Below are positions 1-13,890 of a DNA stretch of 64,000 nt, one piece after another. The first letter of the stretch is position 1, and each line of letters opens with the position of its first letter. This DNA comes from Fistularia commersonii (Eukaryota > Chordata > Actinopteri > Syngnathiformes > Fistulariidae). The DNA lies in NCBI GenBank assembly GCA_037954325.1, contig JBBMNZ010000040.1, forward strand, positions 1,127,001 to 1,191,000, read 5' to 3'. Below the pieces are notes generated by a model, which saw only the letters and a program-made list of their open reading frames with translations, ran no database searches and was not told the DNA's origin. A program made the position numbers and the translations under genes.

Positions 1-3000
1 TTAGTTATTTCCACTCCCAATCAAAAACGCTTCAACTCGGTGAGATAAGCACTTTTTTAACGAATGGCTGTGTCTTTTGATCTTGTCGCTGGATTACCCT
101 GAATTTGACATATTTTGTGCAAAATCATGTACTAAACAACATATTTCAACAGCAGAAACCAGTTTGGTGAAATTCATTAGTTATTTCCACTCAAAATCAA
201 AATACTTCAATTTGATGAGATAAGCACTTTTTGAACAAATGGCTATATCTTTTCAACTTGTAGCTGGATTAAACTGAATTTGACATATATTGTGCAAAAT
301 CATGTTCTATAAAACATATTTCAACGGCAAAAAACAGCTTGATGATATCCATTATGTATTTCCACTCCTAATCAAAAACGCTTCAACTAGGTGAGAGAAG
401 CACTTTTTGAACAAATGGCTATATCTTTTGAACTTGTACCTGGATGACACTGAATTTGACATATATTGTGCAGAATCATGTCCTAAACAACATATATCAA
501 CAGAAGAAACCAGCATGATGAAATTCATTAGTTATTTCCACTCCAACTCAAAAAAGATTTAACCTCGGGAAGATAAGCACTTTTTAACCTTATGGCTATA
601 TCTTTTGAACTTGTAGCTGGATTACACTGAATTTGACATATATTGTGCAGAATCATGATCTAAACAACATATATCCAGCAGTAACCAGCTTGATGAAATC
701 CATTAGTTATTTCCACTCCTAATCAAAAACGCTTCAACTCTGTGAGGGAAGCACTTTTTGAACGAATGGCTATATCTTTTGAACTTGTAGCTGGATTACA
801 CTGAATTCACATATACTGTGCAGAATCATGTACTGAACAACATATTTGGATAGCAGAAACCAGCTTGGTGAAATTCATTAGTTATTTCCAATCCAACTCA
901 AAAATGATTTAACTCGGTAAGATAAGCACTTTTTGAACTTAAGGCTATATCTTTTGATCTTGACGCTGGATTGCACTGAATTTGACATATTTTGTGTAGA
1001 ATCATGTCCTAAACAACATATTTCAACAGCAGAAACCAGCTTGATGAAATTCATTTGTTATTTCCACTCCTAATCAAAAACGCTTCAACTCGGTGAGAAA
1101 AGCAGTTTTTGAACGAATGGCTATATCTTTTGATCTTGTCCCTGGATTACACTGAATATGACATATATTGTACAGAATCATGTCCTATACAACATCTATC
1201 AACAGCAGAAACAGGCTTGGTGAAATTCAATAGTTATTTCCTCTCTTAATCAAAAACGCTTCAACTCGGTGAGTTAAGCACTTTTTGATCGAATGGCTAT
1301 ATCTTTTGAACCTGTGATGGGATTACACTGAATTTTACATATTTTGTGTAGAATCATGTCCTAAACAATATTTCAACAGCAGAAAAAAGCTAGATGAAAT
1401 TCATTTGATGAAATTCATTAGTCATTTCCATTCCAACTCAAAAACGCTTCAACTCGGTGAGATAAGCAGTTTTTGAACGAATGGCTATATCTTTTGATCT
1501 TGTCTCTGAATTACACTGAATTTGACATATATTGTGCAGAATCATGTCCTATACAACATCTATCAACAGCAGAAATAGGCTTAGTGAAATTCAATAGTTA
1601 TTTCCTCTCCTAATCAAAAACGCTTCAACTCGGTGATATACGCAGTTTTTGAACGAATGGCTATATCTTTTGAACCTGTGATGGGATTACACTGAATTTG
1701 AAATATTTTGTGCAGAATCTTGTCCTAAACAACATATTTCAACAGCAGAAACCAGCTTGATGAAATTCATTAGTTATTTCCACTCCAAATCAAAAACGCT
1801 TCAACTCAGTAAGACAAGCAATTTTTCAACGAATGGCTATATCTTTTGAACTTGTAGCTGGATTCCGCTGAAATTGACATATATTGTGCAAAATCATGTT
1901 CCAAACAACATATTTCAACGGCAGAAACCAGCTTGATGAAATCCATTAGTTATTTCCACTCCTGATCAAAAACGCTTCAATTCGGTGAGAAAAGCACTTT
2001 TTGAACGAATGGCTATATATTTTGATCCTGTTGCAGGGTTACACTGAATTTGATATATATATTGCAGAATCATGTCATAAACAACATATTTCAAAAGCAG
2101 AAACCAGCTTGATGAAATTCATTAGTTATTTTCACTCCTAATCAAAAACGCTTCAACTCGGTGAGATGAAGACTTTTTGAACGAATGGCTATATCTTTTT
2201 AACCTGTGATGGGATTACACTGAAATTGACATATATAGTGCAGAATCATGTCCTAGACAACATATTTCAACAGCAGAAACCAGAATGATGAAATCCATTA
2301 GTTATTTCCACTCCTGATCAAAAACGCTTCAATTCGGTGAGAAAATCAGTTTTTTGACCTTATGGATACATCATTTGAACTTGTGGCTGGATTAACATGA
2401 ATTTGACATATATTGTGCAGAATCATGTCCTTATCAACATATATCAACAGCAAAAACCAAATTGGTGAAATTCATTAGTTATTTCCGCTCTTCATCAAAA
2501 ACGCTTCAACGCGATAAGATAAGCACTTTTTGAACGAATGGCTATATCTTTTAAACCGGTGATGTGATTAAACTAAATTTGACATATATTGTGCAAAATC
2601 ATGTCCTAAACAACATAAATCAACAGCAAAACCCGCATATTGAAATTCATTAGTCATTTCCACTGCAACTCAAAAACGCTTCAACTCGGTGAGATAAGCA
2701 GTTTTTGAACGAATGGTTATATCTTTTGATCTTGTCGCTGGATTACACTGAATTTGACATATATTGTGCAGAATCATGTCCTATACAACATATTTCAACA
2801 GCAAAAACCAGCTTGATGAAATCCATTAGTTTTTTCCACTCCTAATCAAAATCGCTTCAACTCGGTTAGATAAGGCGTTGTTGAACGAATGGCTATATCT
2901 TTTGAACATGTGATGGGATTACGCTGAATTTGACATATATTGTGCAGAATCATGTCCTAAACAACATATTTAACAGTAGAAACCAACTTGATGAAATTCA

Positions 3001-4490
3001 TTAGATATTTCCACTCCTAATCAAAAACGCTTCAACCCGATGAGATAAAAACTTTTTGAACGAATGGCTATATCTTTTGATCTTGTCGCTGAATTACACT
3101 GAATTTGACATATTTTGTGCAGAATCATGTCCTAAACAACATATTTCAACAGCAGAAACCAGATTAATGAAATTCATTAGTTATTTCCAGTCCAACTCAA
3201 AAACGTTTCAACTCGGTGAGATAAGCACTTTTTAAACGAATGGCTATATCTTTTGAAAATGTACCTGGATTACACTGAATTTGACATAAATTGTAAAACT
3301 CTTCTTCTAAACAACACATTTCAACGGTAAAAACCAGCTTGATGAAATCCATTAGATATATCCACTCCTAATCAAAAACGCTTCAACTCGGTGAGAAAAG
3401 CACTTTTTGAACGGATGGCTATATCTTTTGAACTTGTAGCTGGATTACACTGAATTTGATATTAATTGTGCAAAATCATGTTCTAAATAACATATTCCAC
3501 CGGCAAAAACCAGCTTGATAAAGCCATTAGTTATTTCCACTCCAACTCAAAAACGCTTCAACTCAGTGACATAAGCACTTTTTGATCTTATGGCTATATC
3601 TTTTGAATTTATAGCTGGATTACACTGAATTTGACATATATAGTGCAGAATCATGTAATAAACAACACATATCAACAGCAAAAAACCAGCATATTGTAAT
3701 TCATTAGTAATTTCCACTCCAACTCAAAAACGCTTCAACTCGGTGAGATAAGCAGTTTTTGAACGAATGGCTATATCTTTTGATCTTGTCGCTGGATTAC
3801 ACTGAATTTGATTTATATTGTGCAGAATCATGTCCTATACAAAATCTAACAACAGCAGAAAAAGGCTTGGTGAAATTCAATAGTTATTTCCTCTCTTAAT
3901 CAAAAACGCGTGAACTCGGTGAGATAAGCACTTTTTGAACGAATGGCTATATCTTTTGAACCTGTGATGGGATTACACTGAATTTGACATATATTGTGCA
4001 GAATCATGTCTTAAACAACATATATCAACAGCAGAAACCAGCATGATGACATTCATTAGTTATTTCCACTCCAACTCAAAAAAGATTTAACCTCGGTAAG
4101 ATAAGCACTTTTTGAACGAATGGCTATATCTTTTGAATTTGTAGCTGGATTACACTGAATTTGACATATATTGTGCAGAATCATGTCCTAAACATCGTAT
4201 TTCAACAGTAGAAACCAACTTGATGAAATTCATTAGTTATTTCCACTCCTAATAAAAAACGCTTCTACTCGGTGAGATCAGCACTTTTTGAACGAATGTC
4301 TATATATTTTGAACTTGTGGCTGGATTACACTGAATTTGACATATTTTGTGCTGAATCATGTCCTTTACAACATATTTCAACAGCAGAAACCAGCTTGAT
4401 GAAATTCATTAGTTTTTTCCACTCCAACTCAAAAACGATTTAACTCGGAAAGATAAGCACTTTTTGACCTTAAGGCTATATCTTTTGATC
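1..4490 (+). repeat. Subfamily A monomers, mixed variants without a clear higher-order unit
   Basis: About 25 monomers that mix several A variants: middles reading TGTAGCTGG, TGTCGCTGG, TGTGATGGG or TGTACCTGG, and tails reading CATATTTC, CATATATC or CATCTATC. Variant types follow one another without a period I could detect. One module (about 290-610, marker CTGGATGACACTG) reappears near 15,525, 19,217 and, in part, 26,455 and 46,335. A small internal slip lies at 1,393-1,420. Nothing else is present in this gene-free stretch. Confidence 0.85.
1393..1420 (+). repeat. 14-bp micro-duplication inside a monomer
   Basis: GATGAAATTCATTT at 1,393-1,406 is followed directly by GATGAAATTCATTA at 1,407-1,420. 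Other monomers carry this start only once. The unit is therefore lengthened by 14 bp, probably by replication slippage. Confidence 0.9.
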
Positions 4491-4959
4491 TTGTCGCTGG
4501 ATTACACTGAATTTGACATATATTGGACAGAATCATGTTCTATACAACATCTATCACCAGCAGAAACAGGCTTGGTGAATTTCAATAGTTATTTCCTCTC
4601 TTAATCAAAAACGCTTCAACAAGGTGTGATAAGCACTTTTTTAACGAATGGCTATATGTTATGAACCGGTGATGGGATTACACTGAATTTGACATATATT
4701 GTGCAGAATCATGTCCTAAACAACATATATCAACAGCAGAAACCAGCATGAATAAATTTATTAGTTATTTCCACTCCAACTCAAAAACGATTTAACCCGG
4801 TAAGATAAACTTTTTTTGACCTTAAGGCTATATCTTTTGATATTGACGCTGGATTACACTGAATTTGACATATTTTGTGTAGAATCATGTCCTAAACAAC
4901 ATATTTCAACAGCAGAAACCAGCTTGATTAAATTCATTAGTTATTTCCACTCCGAATCA

Positions 4960-7475
4960 ATTACGCTTCAACTCAGTTAGATAAGCACTTTTTGACCTTG
5001 TGGCTATATCTTTTGAATTTATTGCTGGATTACACTGAATTTGACATATATTGTAAAGAATCATGTCCTATACAACACCTATCAACAGCAAAAACCAGCA
5101 TATTGTAATTCATTAGTAATTTCCACTCCAACTCAACAACGCTTCAACTCGGTGAGATAAGCAGTTTTTGAACGAATGGCTATATCTTTTGATCTTGTCG
5201 CTGGATTACAATGAATTTGACATATATTGTGCAGAATCATGTCCTAAACAACATCTATAAACAGCAGAAAAAGGATTGGTGAAATTCAATAGTTATTTCC
5301 TCTCTTAATCAAAAACGCGTTAACTACTTGAGATAAGCAGTTTTTGAACAAATGGCTATATCTTTTGATCTTGTCGCTGGATTACACTGAATTTGACATA
5401 TATTGTGCAGAATAATGTCCTATACAAAATCTATCAACAGCAGAAACAGGCTCTGTGAAATTCATTAGTTATTTCCTCTCTTAATCAAAAACGCGTGCAG
5501 AATCATGTCCTAAACAACATATATCAACAGCAGAAACCAGCATGAATAAATTTATTAGTTATTTCCACTCCAACTCAAAAACGCTTCAACCCGATAAGAT
5601 AAACACTTTTTGAACGAATGGCTTTATCTTTGAACCTGTGATGGAATTACACTGAATTTGACATATATTGTGCAGAATCATGTTCTAAACAACATATATC
5701 CAGCAGAAACCAGCTTGATGAAATTCATGAGTTATTTCCAGTCCAACTCAAAAACGATTTAACTCGATATTATAAGCAGTTTTTGACCTTATGGCTATAT
5801 CTTTTGAACTTGTACCTGGATTACACTGAATTTGACATATATTGTGCAGATTCATGTCCTAAACAACATATTTAAACAACAAAAACCAGCTTGATGAAAT
5901 TCATTAGTCATTTCCACTTAAAATCAAAAATGCTTCAAATCAGTGAGATAAGCACTTTTTGACCTTATGGCTATATCTTTTTAACTTATAGCTGGATTAC
6001 ACTGAATTTGACATATATTGTGCAGAATCATGACCTATACAACATCTATCAACAGCAAAAACCAGCATATTGAAATTCATTAGTTATTTCCACTCCAACT
6101 CAAAAACGCTTCAACTCTGTGAGATTAGCAGTTTTTGCACGAATGGCTATATCTTTTGATCTTGTCGCTGGATTACACTGAATTTGACATATATTGGACA
6201 GAATCATGTTCTATACATCATCTATCACCAGTAGAAACAGGCTTGGTGAATTTCAATAGTTATTTCCTCTCTTAAAACCAAAACGCTTCAACAAGGTGTG
6301 ATAAGCACTTTTTTAACGAATGGCTATATGTTATGAACCGGTGATGGGATTACACTGAATTTGACATATATTGTGCAGAATCATGTCCTAAACAACATAT
6401 ATCAACAGCAGAAACCAGCATGAATAAATTTATTAGTTATTTCCACTCCAACTCAAAAACGATTTAACCCGGTAAGATAAACTTTTTTTGACCTTAAGGC
6501 TATATCTTTTGATATTGACGCTGGATTACACTGAATTTGACATATTTTGTGTAGAATCATGTCCTAAACAACATATTTCAACAGCAGAAACCAGCTTGAT
6601 TAAATTCATTAGTTATTTCCACTCCGAATCAATTACGCTTCAAGTCGGTGAGATCTAGACTTTTTGAACGAATGGCTATATCTTTTGAACTTGTAGCTGG
6701 ATTGCACTGAATTTGACATATATTTTGCAAAATCATGTCCTAAAGTAAATATTTCAACAGCAGAAACCAGCTTGATGAAATTTATTAGTCATTTCCACTC
6801 AAAATCAAAAACGCTTCAACTCAGTGAGATAAGCACTTTTTGATCTTATGGCTATATCTTTTGAATTTATAGCTGGATTACACTGATTTTGACATATATT
6901 GTGCAGAATCATGTCCTAAACAACACATATCAACAGCAAAAACCAGCATATTGAAATTCATTAGTAATTTTCACTCCAACTCAAAAACGCTTCAACTCGG
7001 TGAGATAAGCAGTTTTTGAACGAATGGCTATATCTTTTGATCTTGTCGCTGGATTACACTGAATTTGACATATATTGTGCAGAATCATGTCCTATACAAC
7101 ATCTATCAACAGCAGAAACAGGCTTGGTGAAATTCAATAGTTATTTCCTCTCTTAATCAAAAACGTTTCAACTCCGTGAGATAAGCACTTTTTGCATGAA
7201 TGGCTATATATTTTGATCTTGTTGCGGGATTACACTGTATTTGAAATATGTTGCGCAGAATCATGTCCTAAACAACATATATCAACAGCAGAAACCAGCA
7301 TGAATGAATTTATTAGTTATTTCCACTCCAACACAAAAACGATTTAACCCGGTAAGATAAGCACTTTTTGACCTTAAGGCTATATCTTTTGATATTGACG
7401 CTGGATTACACTGAATTTGACATATTTTGTGTAGAATCATGTCCAAAACAACATATTTCAACAGCAGAAACCAGC
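4960..7475 (+). repeat. Multi-monomer block, copy 1 of a 21-monomer-offset duplication
   Basis: This block of about 14 monomers is colinear with 8,572-11,173. The marker TGAATAAATTTATTAG at 5,544 and 6,422 recurs at 9,242 and 10,120, and CTCCGTGAGATAAG-type positions at 7,171 recur at 10,869, all offset by 3,698 bp (21 monomers). Upstream of 5,495 the offset is 3,612, because this copy lacks 86 bp there. Similarity fades after about 7,475, where this copy continues with CACTCAAAATC and the other with CACTCCGAATC. The left edge is approximate. Confidence 0.85.
5454..5543 (+). repeat. Half-length (90-bp) deleted monomer
   Basis: The monomer starting at 5,454 runs normally to AAAAACGC and then jumps at about 5,495-5,497 straight to TGCAGAATCATG, so unit positions of about 42-127 are missing. 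The next monomer starts at 5,544, giving 90 bp instead of 176. The homologous block near 9,061-9,241 has the full unit. Three bases, GTG, fit both sides of the join, consistent with deletion at a short shared sequence. It puts all following units about half a monomer out of register with those before it. Confidence 0.9.
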
Positions 7476-8571
7476 TTGATGAAATTCATTAGTCATTTCC
7501 ACTCAAAATCAAAAACGCTTCAAATCAGTGAGATAAGCACTTTTTGACCTTATGGCTATATCTTTTTAACTTATAGCTGGATTACACTGAATTTGATGTT
7601 TATTGTGCAGAATCATGTCTTAAACAACATATATCAACAGCAAAAACCAGCATATTGAAATTCATTAGTTATTTCCACTGCAACTCAAAAACGCTTCAAC
7701 TCTGTGAGATTAGCAGTTTTTGCACGAATGGCTATATATTTCGATCTTGTCGCTGGATTACACTGAATTTGACATATATTGGACAGAATCATGTTCTATA
7801 CAACATCTATCACCAGCAGAAACAGGCTTGGTGAATTTCAATAGTTATTTCCTCTCTTAATCAAAAACGCTTCAACAAGGTGTGATAAGCACTTTTTGAA
7901 CGAATGGCTACATGTTATGAACCGGTGATCGGATTACACTGAATTTGACATATATTGTGCAGAATCATTTCCTAAACAACATATATCAACAGCAGAAACC
8001 AGCATGATGAAATTTATTAGTTATTTCCACTCCAACTCCAAAAAAAGATTTAACCTCGGTAAAATAAGCACTTTTTAACCATATGGCTATATCTTTTGAA
8101 CTTGTAGCTGGATTACACTGAATTTGACATATATTGTGCAGAATCATGTCCTAAAAAACATATTTCAACAGTAGAAACCAACTTGATGAAATTAATGAGT
8201 TATTTCCACTCCTAATCAAAAACGCCTCAACTCAGTGAGATAAGCACTTTTTGAACGAATGGCTATATCTTTTGAACCTGTAACTGGATTACCCTGAATT
8301 TGACATATTTTGTGCAGAATCATGTCCGATACAACATATTTCAACAGCAGAAACCAGCTTGATGAAAGTCATTAGTTATTTCCAATCAAAATTAAAAATG
8401 ATTTAACTCGGTAAGATAAGCACTTTTTGAACTTAAGGCTATATCTTTTGATCTTGACGCTGGATTGCACTCAATTTGACATATTTTGTGTAGAATCATG
8501 TCCTAAACAACATATTTCAACAGCAGAAACAAGCTTGATGAAATTCATTTGTTATTTCCACTCCTAATCAA

Positions 8572-11173
8572 AAACGCTTAAACTCAGAGAGATAAGCACT
8601 TTTTGATCTTATGGCTATATCTTTTGAATTTATAGCTGGATTACACTGAATTTGACATATATAGTGCAGAATCATGTTCTAAACAACACATATCAACAGC
8701 AAAAAAACAGCATATTGTAATTCATTAGTAATTTCCACTCCAACTCAAAAACGCTTCAACTCGGTGAGATAAGCAGTTTTTGAACGAATGGCTATATCTT
8801 TTGATCTTGTCGCTGGATTACAATGAATTTGACATATATTGTGCAGAATCATGTCCTAAACAACATCTATCAACAGCAGAAAAAGGCTTGGTTAAATTCA
8901 ATAGTTATTTCCTCTCTTAATCAAAAACGCGTTAACTCGTTGAGATAAGCAGTTTTTGAACAAATGGCTATATCTTTTGATCTTGTCGCTGGATTACACT
9001 GAATTTGACATATATTGTGCAGAATCATGTCCTTTACAAAATCTATCAACAGCAGAAACAGGCTTGGTGAAATTCATTAGTTATTTCCTCTCTTAAACAA
9101 AAACGCTTCAACTCCGTGAGATCAGCACTTTTTGCATGAATGGCTATAAATTTTGATCTTGTGGCGGGATTACACTGAATTTGTCATATATTGTGCAGAA
9201 TCATGTCCTAAACAACATATATCAACAGCAGAAACCAGCATGAATAAATTTATTAGTTATTTCCACTCCAACTCAAAAACGCTTCAACCCGATAAGATAA
9301 ACACTTTTTGAACGAATGGCTTTATCTTTTGAACCTGTGATGGGATTACACTGAATTTGACATATATTGTGTAGAATCATGTTCTAAACAACATATATCC
9401 AGCAGAAACCAGCTTGATGAAATTCATGAGTTATTTCCAGTCGAACTCAAAAACGATTTAACTCGATAAGATAAGAAGTTTTTGACCTTATGGCTATATC
9501 TTTTGAACTTGTAGCTGGATTACACTGAATTTGACATATATTGTGCAGATTCATGTCCTAAACAACATATTTAAACATCAGAAACCAGCTTGATGAAATT
9601 CATTAGTCATTTCCACTCAAAATCAAAAATGCTTCAAATCAGTGAGATAAGCACTTTTTGACCTTATGGCTATATCTTTTTAACTTATAGCTGGATTACA
9701 CTGAATTTGACATATATTGTGCAGAATCATGACCTATACAACATCTATCAACAGCAAAAACCAGCATATTGAAATTCATTAGTTATTTCCACTCCAACTC
9801 AAAAACGCTTCAACTCTGTGAGATTAGCAGTTTTTGCACGAATGGCTATATCTTTTGATCTTGTCGCTGGATTACACTGAATTTGACATATATTGGACAG
9901 AATCATGTTCTATACAACATCTATCACCAGCAGAAACAGGCTTGGTGAATTTCAATAGTTATTTCCTCTCTTAATAAAAAACGCTTCAACTAGGTGTGAT
10001 AAGCACTTTTTTAACGAATGGCTACATGTTATGAACCGGTGATGGGATTACACTGAATTTGACATATATTGTGCAGAATCATGTCCTAAACAACATATAT
10101 CAACAGCAGAAACCAGCATGAATAAATTTATTAGTTATTTCCACTCCAACTCAAAAACGATTTAACCCGGTAAGATAAACTTTTTTTGACCTTAAGGCTA
10201 TATCTTTTGATATTGACGCTGGATTACACTGAATTTGACATATTTTGTGTAGAATCATGTCCTAAACAACATATTTCAACAGCAGAAACCAGCTTGATTA
10301 AATTCATTAGTTATTTCAACTCCGAATCAATTACGCTTCAAGTAGGTGAGATAAGCACTTTTTGAACGAATGGCTATATCTTTTGAACTTGTAGCTGGAT
10401 TGCACTGAATTTGACATACATTGTGCAAAATCATGTCCTAAAGTAAATATATCGACAGCAGAAACCAGCTTGATGAAAATTATTAGTCATTTCCACTCAA
10501 AATCAAAAACGCTTCAACTCAGTGAGATAAGCACTTTTTGATCTTATGGCTATATCTTTTGAATTTATAGCTGGTTTACACTGATTTTGACATATATTGT
10601 GTAGAATCATGTCCTAAACAACACATATCAACAGCAAAAACCAGCATATTGCAATTTATTAGTAATTTCCACTCCAACTCAAAAACGCTTCAACTCGGTG
10701 AGATAAGCAGTTTTTGAACGAATGGCTATATCTTTTGATCTTGTCGCTGGATTACACTGAATTTGACATATATTGTGCAGAATCATGTCCTATACAACAT
10801 CTATCAACAGCAGAAACAGGCTTGCTGAAATTCAATAGTTATTTCCTTTCTTAATCAAAAACGCTTCAACTCCGTGAGATAAGCACTTTTTGCATGAATG
10901 GCTATATATTTTGATCTTGTCGCAAGATTACACTGAATTTGAAATATATTGCGCCGAATCATGTCCTAAACAACATATATCAACAGTCGAAACCAGCATG
11001 AATAAATTTATTAGTTATTTCCACTCCAACACAAAAACGATTTAACCCGGTAAGATAAGCACTTTTTGACCTTAAGGCTATATCTTTTGATATTGACGCT
11101 GGATTACACTGAATTTGACATATTTTGTGTAGAATCATGTCCAAAACAACATATTTCAACAGCAGAAACCAGC
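8572..11173 (+). repeat. Multi-monomer block, copy 2 of the 21-monomer-offset duplication
   Basis: Colinear with 4,960-7,475 and keeping the full-length monomer where that copy has an 86-bp deletion. Shared rare variants include TACAATGAATTTGAC (near 8,820 and 5,208), AAACTTTTTTTGACC (near 10,177 and 6,478) and TCCTAAAGTAAATAT (near 10,437 and 6,738). A scattering of single-base differences suggests this is not among the newest duplications in the window. Confidence 0.85.
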
Positions 11174-12480
11174 TTGATTAAATTCATTAGTTATTTCCAC
11201 TCCGAATCAAATACGCTTCAAGTCGGTGAGATCTAGGCTTTTTGAACGAATGGCTACATCTTTTGAACTTGTAGCTGGATTACACTGAATTTGACATATA
11301 TTGTGCAGAATCATGTTCTTAACAACACATATCAACAGCAAAAACCAGCATATTGTAATTCATTAGTAATTTCCACTCCAACTCAAAAACGCTTCAACTC
11401 GGTGAGATAAGCAATTTTTGAACGAATGGCTATATCTTTTGATCTTGTCGCTGGATTACACTATATTTGACATATATTGTGCAGAATCATGTCCTATACA
11501 ACATCTATCAACAGCAGAATAAGGCTTGATGAAATTCATTAGTTATTTCCTCTCTTAATCAAAAACCCGTTAACTCGGTGAGATAAGCACTTTTTGAACG
11601 AATGGCTATATCTTTTGAACCTGTGATGGGATTACAATGAATTTGACATATTTTGTGCAGAATCATGTCCTAAATAACATATTTCAACAGTAGAAACCAA
11701 CTTGATGAAATTCATTAGTTATTTCCACTCCTAATCAAAAACTCTTCAACACGGTGAGGGAAGCACTTTTTGAACGAATGGCTATATCTTTTGAACTTGT
11801 AGCTGGATTACACTGAATTTGACATATATTGTACAGAATCATGTACTGAACAACGTATTTGTACAGCAGAAACCAGCTCGTTGAAATTCATTAGTTATTT
11901 CCACTCTTAATCAAAAACGCTTCAACCCAATTAGGTAATCACTTTTTGAACGAATGGCTACATCTTTTGAACCTGTGATGGGATTACACTGAATTTGACA
12001 CATATTGTGCAGAATCATGTTCTAAACAACATATATCACCATCAGAAACCAGCTTGATGAAATTCATGAGTTATTTCCACTCCAACTCAAAAACGATTTA
12101 ACTCGGTGTAGATAAGCACTTTTTGACCTTATGGCTATATCTTTTGAACTTGTAGCTGGATTACACTGAATTTGACATATATTGTGCAGAATCTTGTCCT
12201 AAACAACATATATCAACAGCAAAAACCAGCATATTGAAATTCATTAGTCATTTCCACTCAAAATCAAAAACGCTTCAACTCGGTGAGATTAGCAGTTTTT
12301 GCACGAATGGCTATATCTTTTGATCTTGTCGCTGGATTACACTGAATTTGACATATATTGGACAGAATCATGTTCTATACAACATCTATCACCAGCAGAA
12401 ACAGGCTTGGTGAATTTCATTAGTTATTTCCTCTCTTAATCAAAAGCGCTACAACTGGGTGTGATAAGCATTTTTTGAAC

Positions 12481-13720
12481 GAATGGCTACATGTTTTGAA
12501 CCGGTGATGGGATTACACTGAATTTGACATATATATTGCAGAATCAAGTCCTTAACAACATATCTCAACAGCAGAAACCAGCATGATGAAATTCATTAGT
12601 TATTTCCACTCCTAATCATAAACGCTTCAACTCGGTGAGATAAGCACTTTTTGCACGAATGGCTATGTCTTTTAATCTTGTCGCTGGATTACACTGAATT
12701 TGACTTATTTTGTGCAAAATCATGTCCTAAAAAAACATATTTCAACAGCAGAAAGCAGTTTGGTGAAATTCATTAGTTATTTCCACTCCTAATCAAAAAC
12801 GCTTCAACTCAGTGAGATAAGCACTTTTTGATCTTATGGCTATATCTTTTGAATTTAAAGCTGGATTACACTGCTTTTGACATATATTGTGCAGAATCAT
12901 GTCCTAAACAACACATATCAACAGCAAAAACCAGCATATTGCAAATCATTAGTAATTTCCACTCCAACTCAAAAATGCTTCAACTCAGTGTGATAAGCAC
13001 TTTTTGAACGAATGGCTATATCTTTTGATCTTGTCGCTGGATTACACTGAATTTGACATATATTGTGCAGAATCATGTCCTACACAACATCTATCAACAA
13101 CAGAAACAGGCTTGGTGAAATTAAATAGTTATTTCCTTTCTTAATCAAAAACGTGTTAACTCGGTGAGATAAGCACTTTTTGAACGATTGGCTATATCTT
13201 TTGAACCTGTGATGGGATTACGATGAATTTGACATATATTGTGCAGAATCATGTCCTAAACAGCATATTTCAACAGTAGAAACCAACTTGATGAAATACA
13301 TTAGTTATTTCCAATCCTAATCAAAAACGCTTCAACTCCGTGAGATAAGCACTTTTTGCATAAATGGCTATATCTTTTGATCTTTTCGCTGGATTACACT
13401 GAATTTGACATATATTGTGCAGAATCATGTCCTGAACAACATATATCAACAGCAGAAACCAGTATGACTAAATTCATTCGTCATTTCCACTCCAACTCAA
13501 AAAAGATTTAACCTCGGTAAGATAAGCACTTTTTAACCTTATGGCTATATCTTTTGAACTTGTAGCCGGATTACACTGAATTTGACATATATTGTGCAGA
13601 ATCATTTCCTAAACAACATATTTCAACAGCGGAAGCCAGCATGATGAAATTCATTAGTTATTTCCACTCAAACTCAAAAACGATTTAACTCGATAAGATA
13701 AGCACTTTTTGAACGAATGG
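12481..13720 (+). repeat. 8-monomer tandem duplication, copy 1
   Basis: Begins near the rare GGCTACATGTTTTGAACCGG variant and is repeated from 13,891 at an offset of 1,410 bp (8 monomers). Shared oddities include ACATATATATTGCAGAATC, GGCTATGTCTTTTAATC, GAAAGCAGTTTGG and TACACTGCTTTTGAC. Copies differ by scattered single bases and an AA length change at the run near 12,730. Identity looks well above that between random neighbours. Confidence 0.88.
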
Positions 13721-13890
13721 CTATATGTTTTGAACTTGTAGCTGGATTACACTGAATTTGACATATATTGTGCAAAATCATGTCCTAAACAACATATATA
13801 AACGGCATAAACCAGGTTAGTGAAATTCATTCGTTTTTTCCACTCTTATTCAAAAATGCTTTAACCCGATAAGATAAGCACTTTTTGAAC

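Larger units (their letters stand above)
4490..12540 (+). repeat. Region with a recurring marker module at irregular monomer spacing
   Basis: A module containing GGACAGAATCATGTTC followed by CTATCACCAGCAGAAACAGG occurs at 4,525, 6,196, 7,781, 9,895 and 12,360. Spacings are 1,671 (ten monomers less the 86-bp deletion), 1,585 (9), 2,114 (12) and 2,465 (14). It is usually followed by a monomer with the rare GGTGTGATAAGCA and ATGAACCGG variants. The spacing changes in whole monomers, as expected from unequal exchange in a decaying higher-order repeat. Confidence 0.85.
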
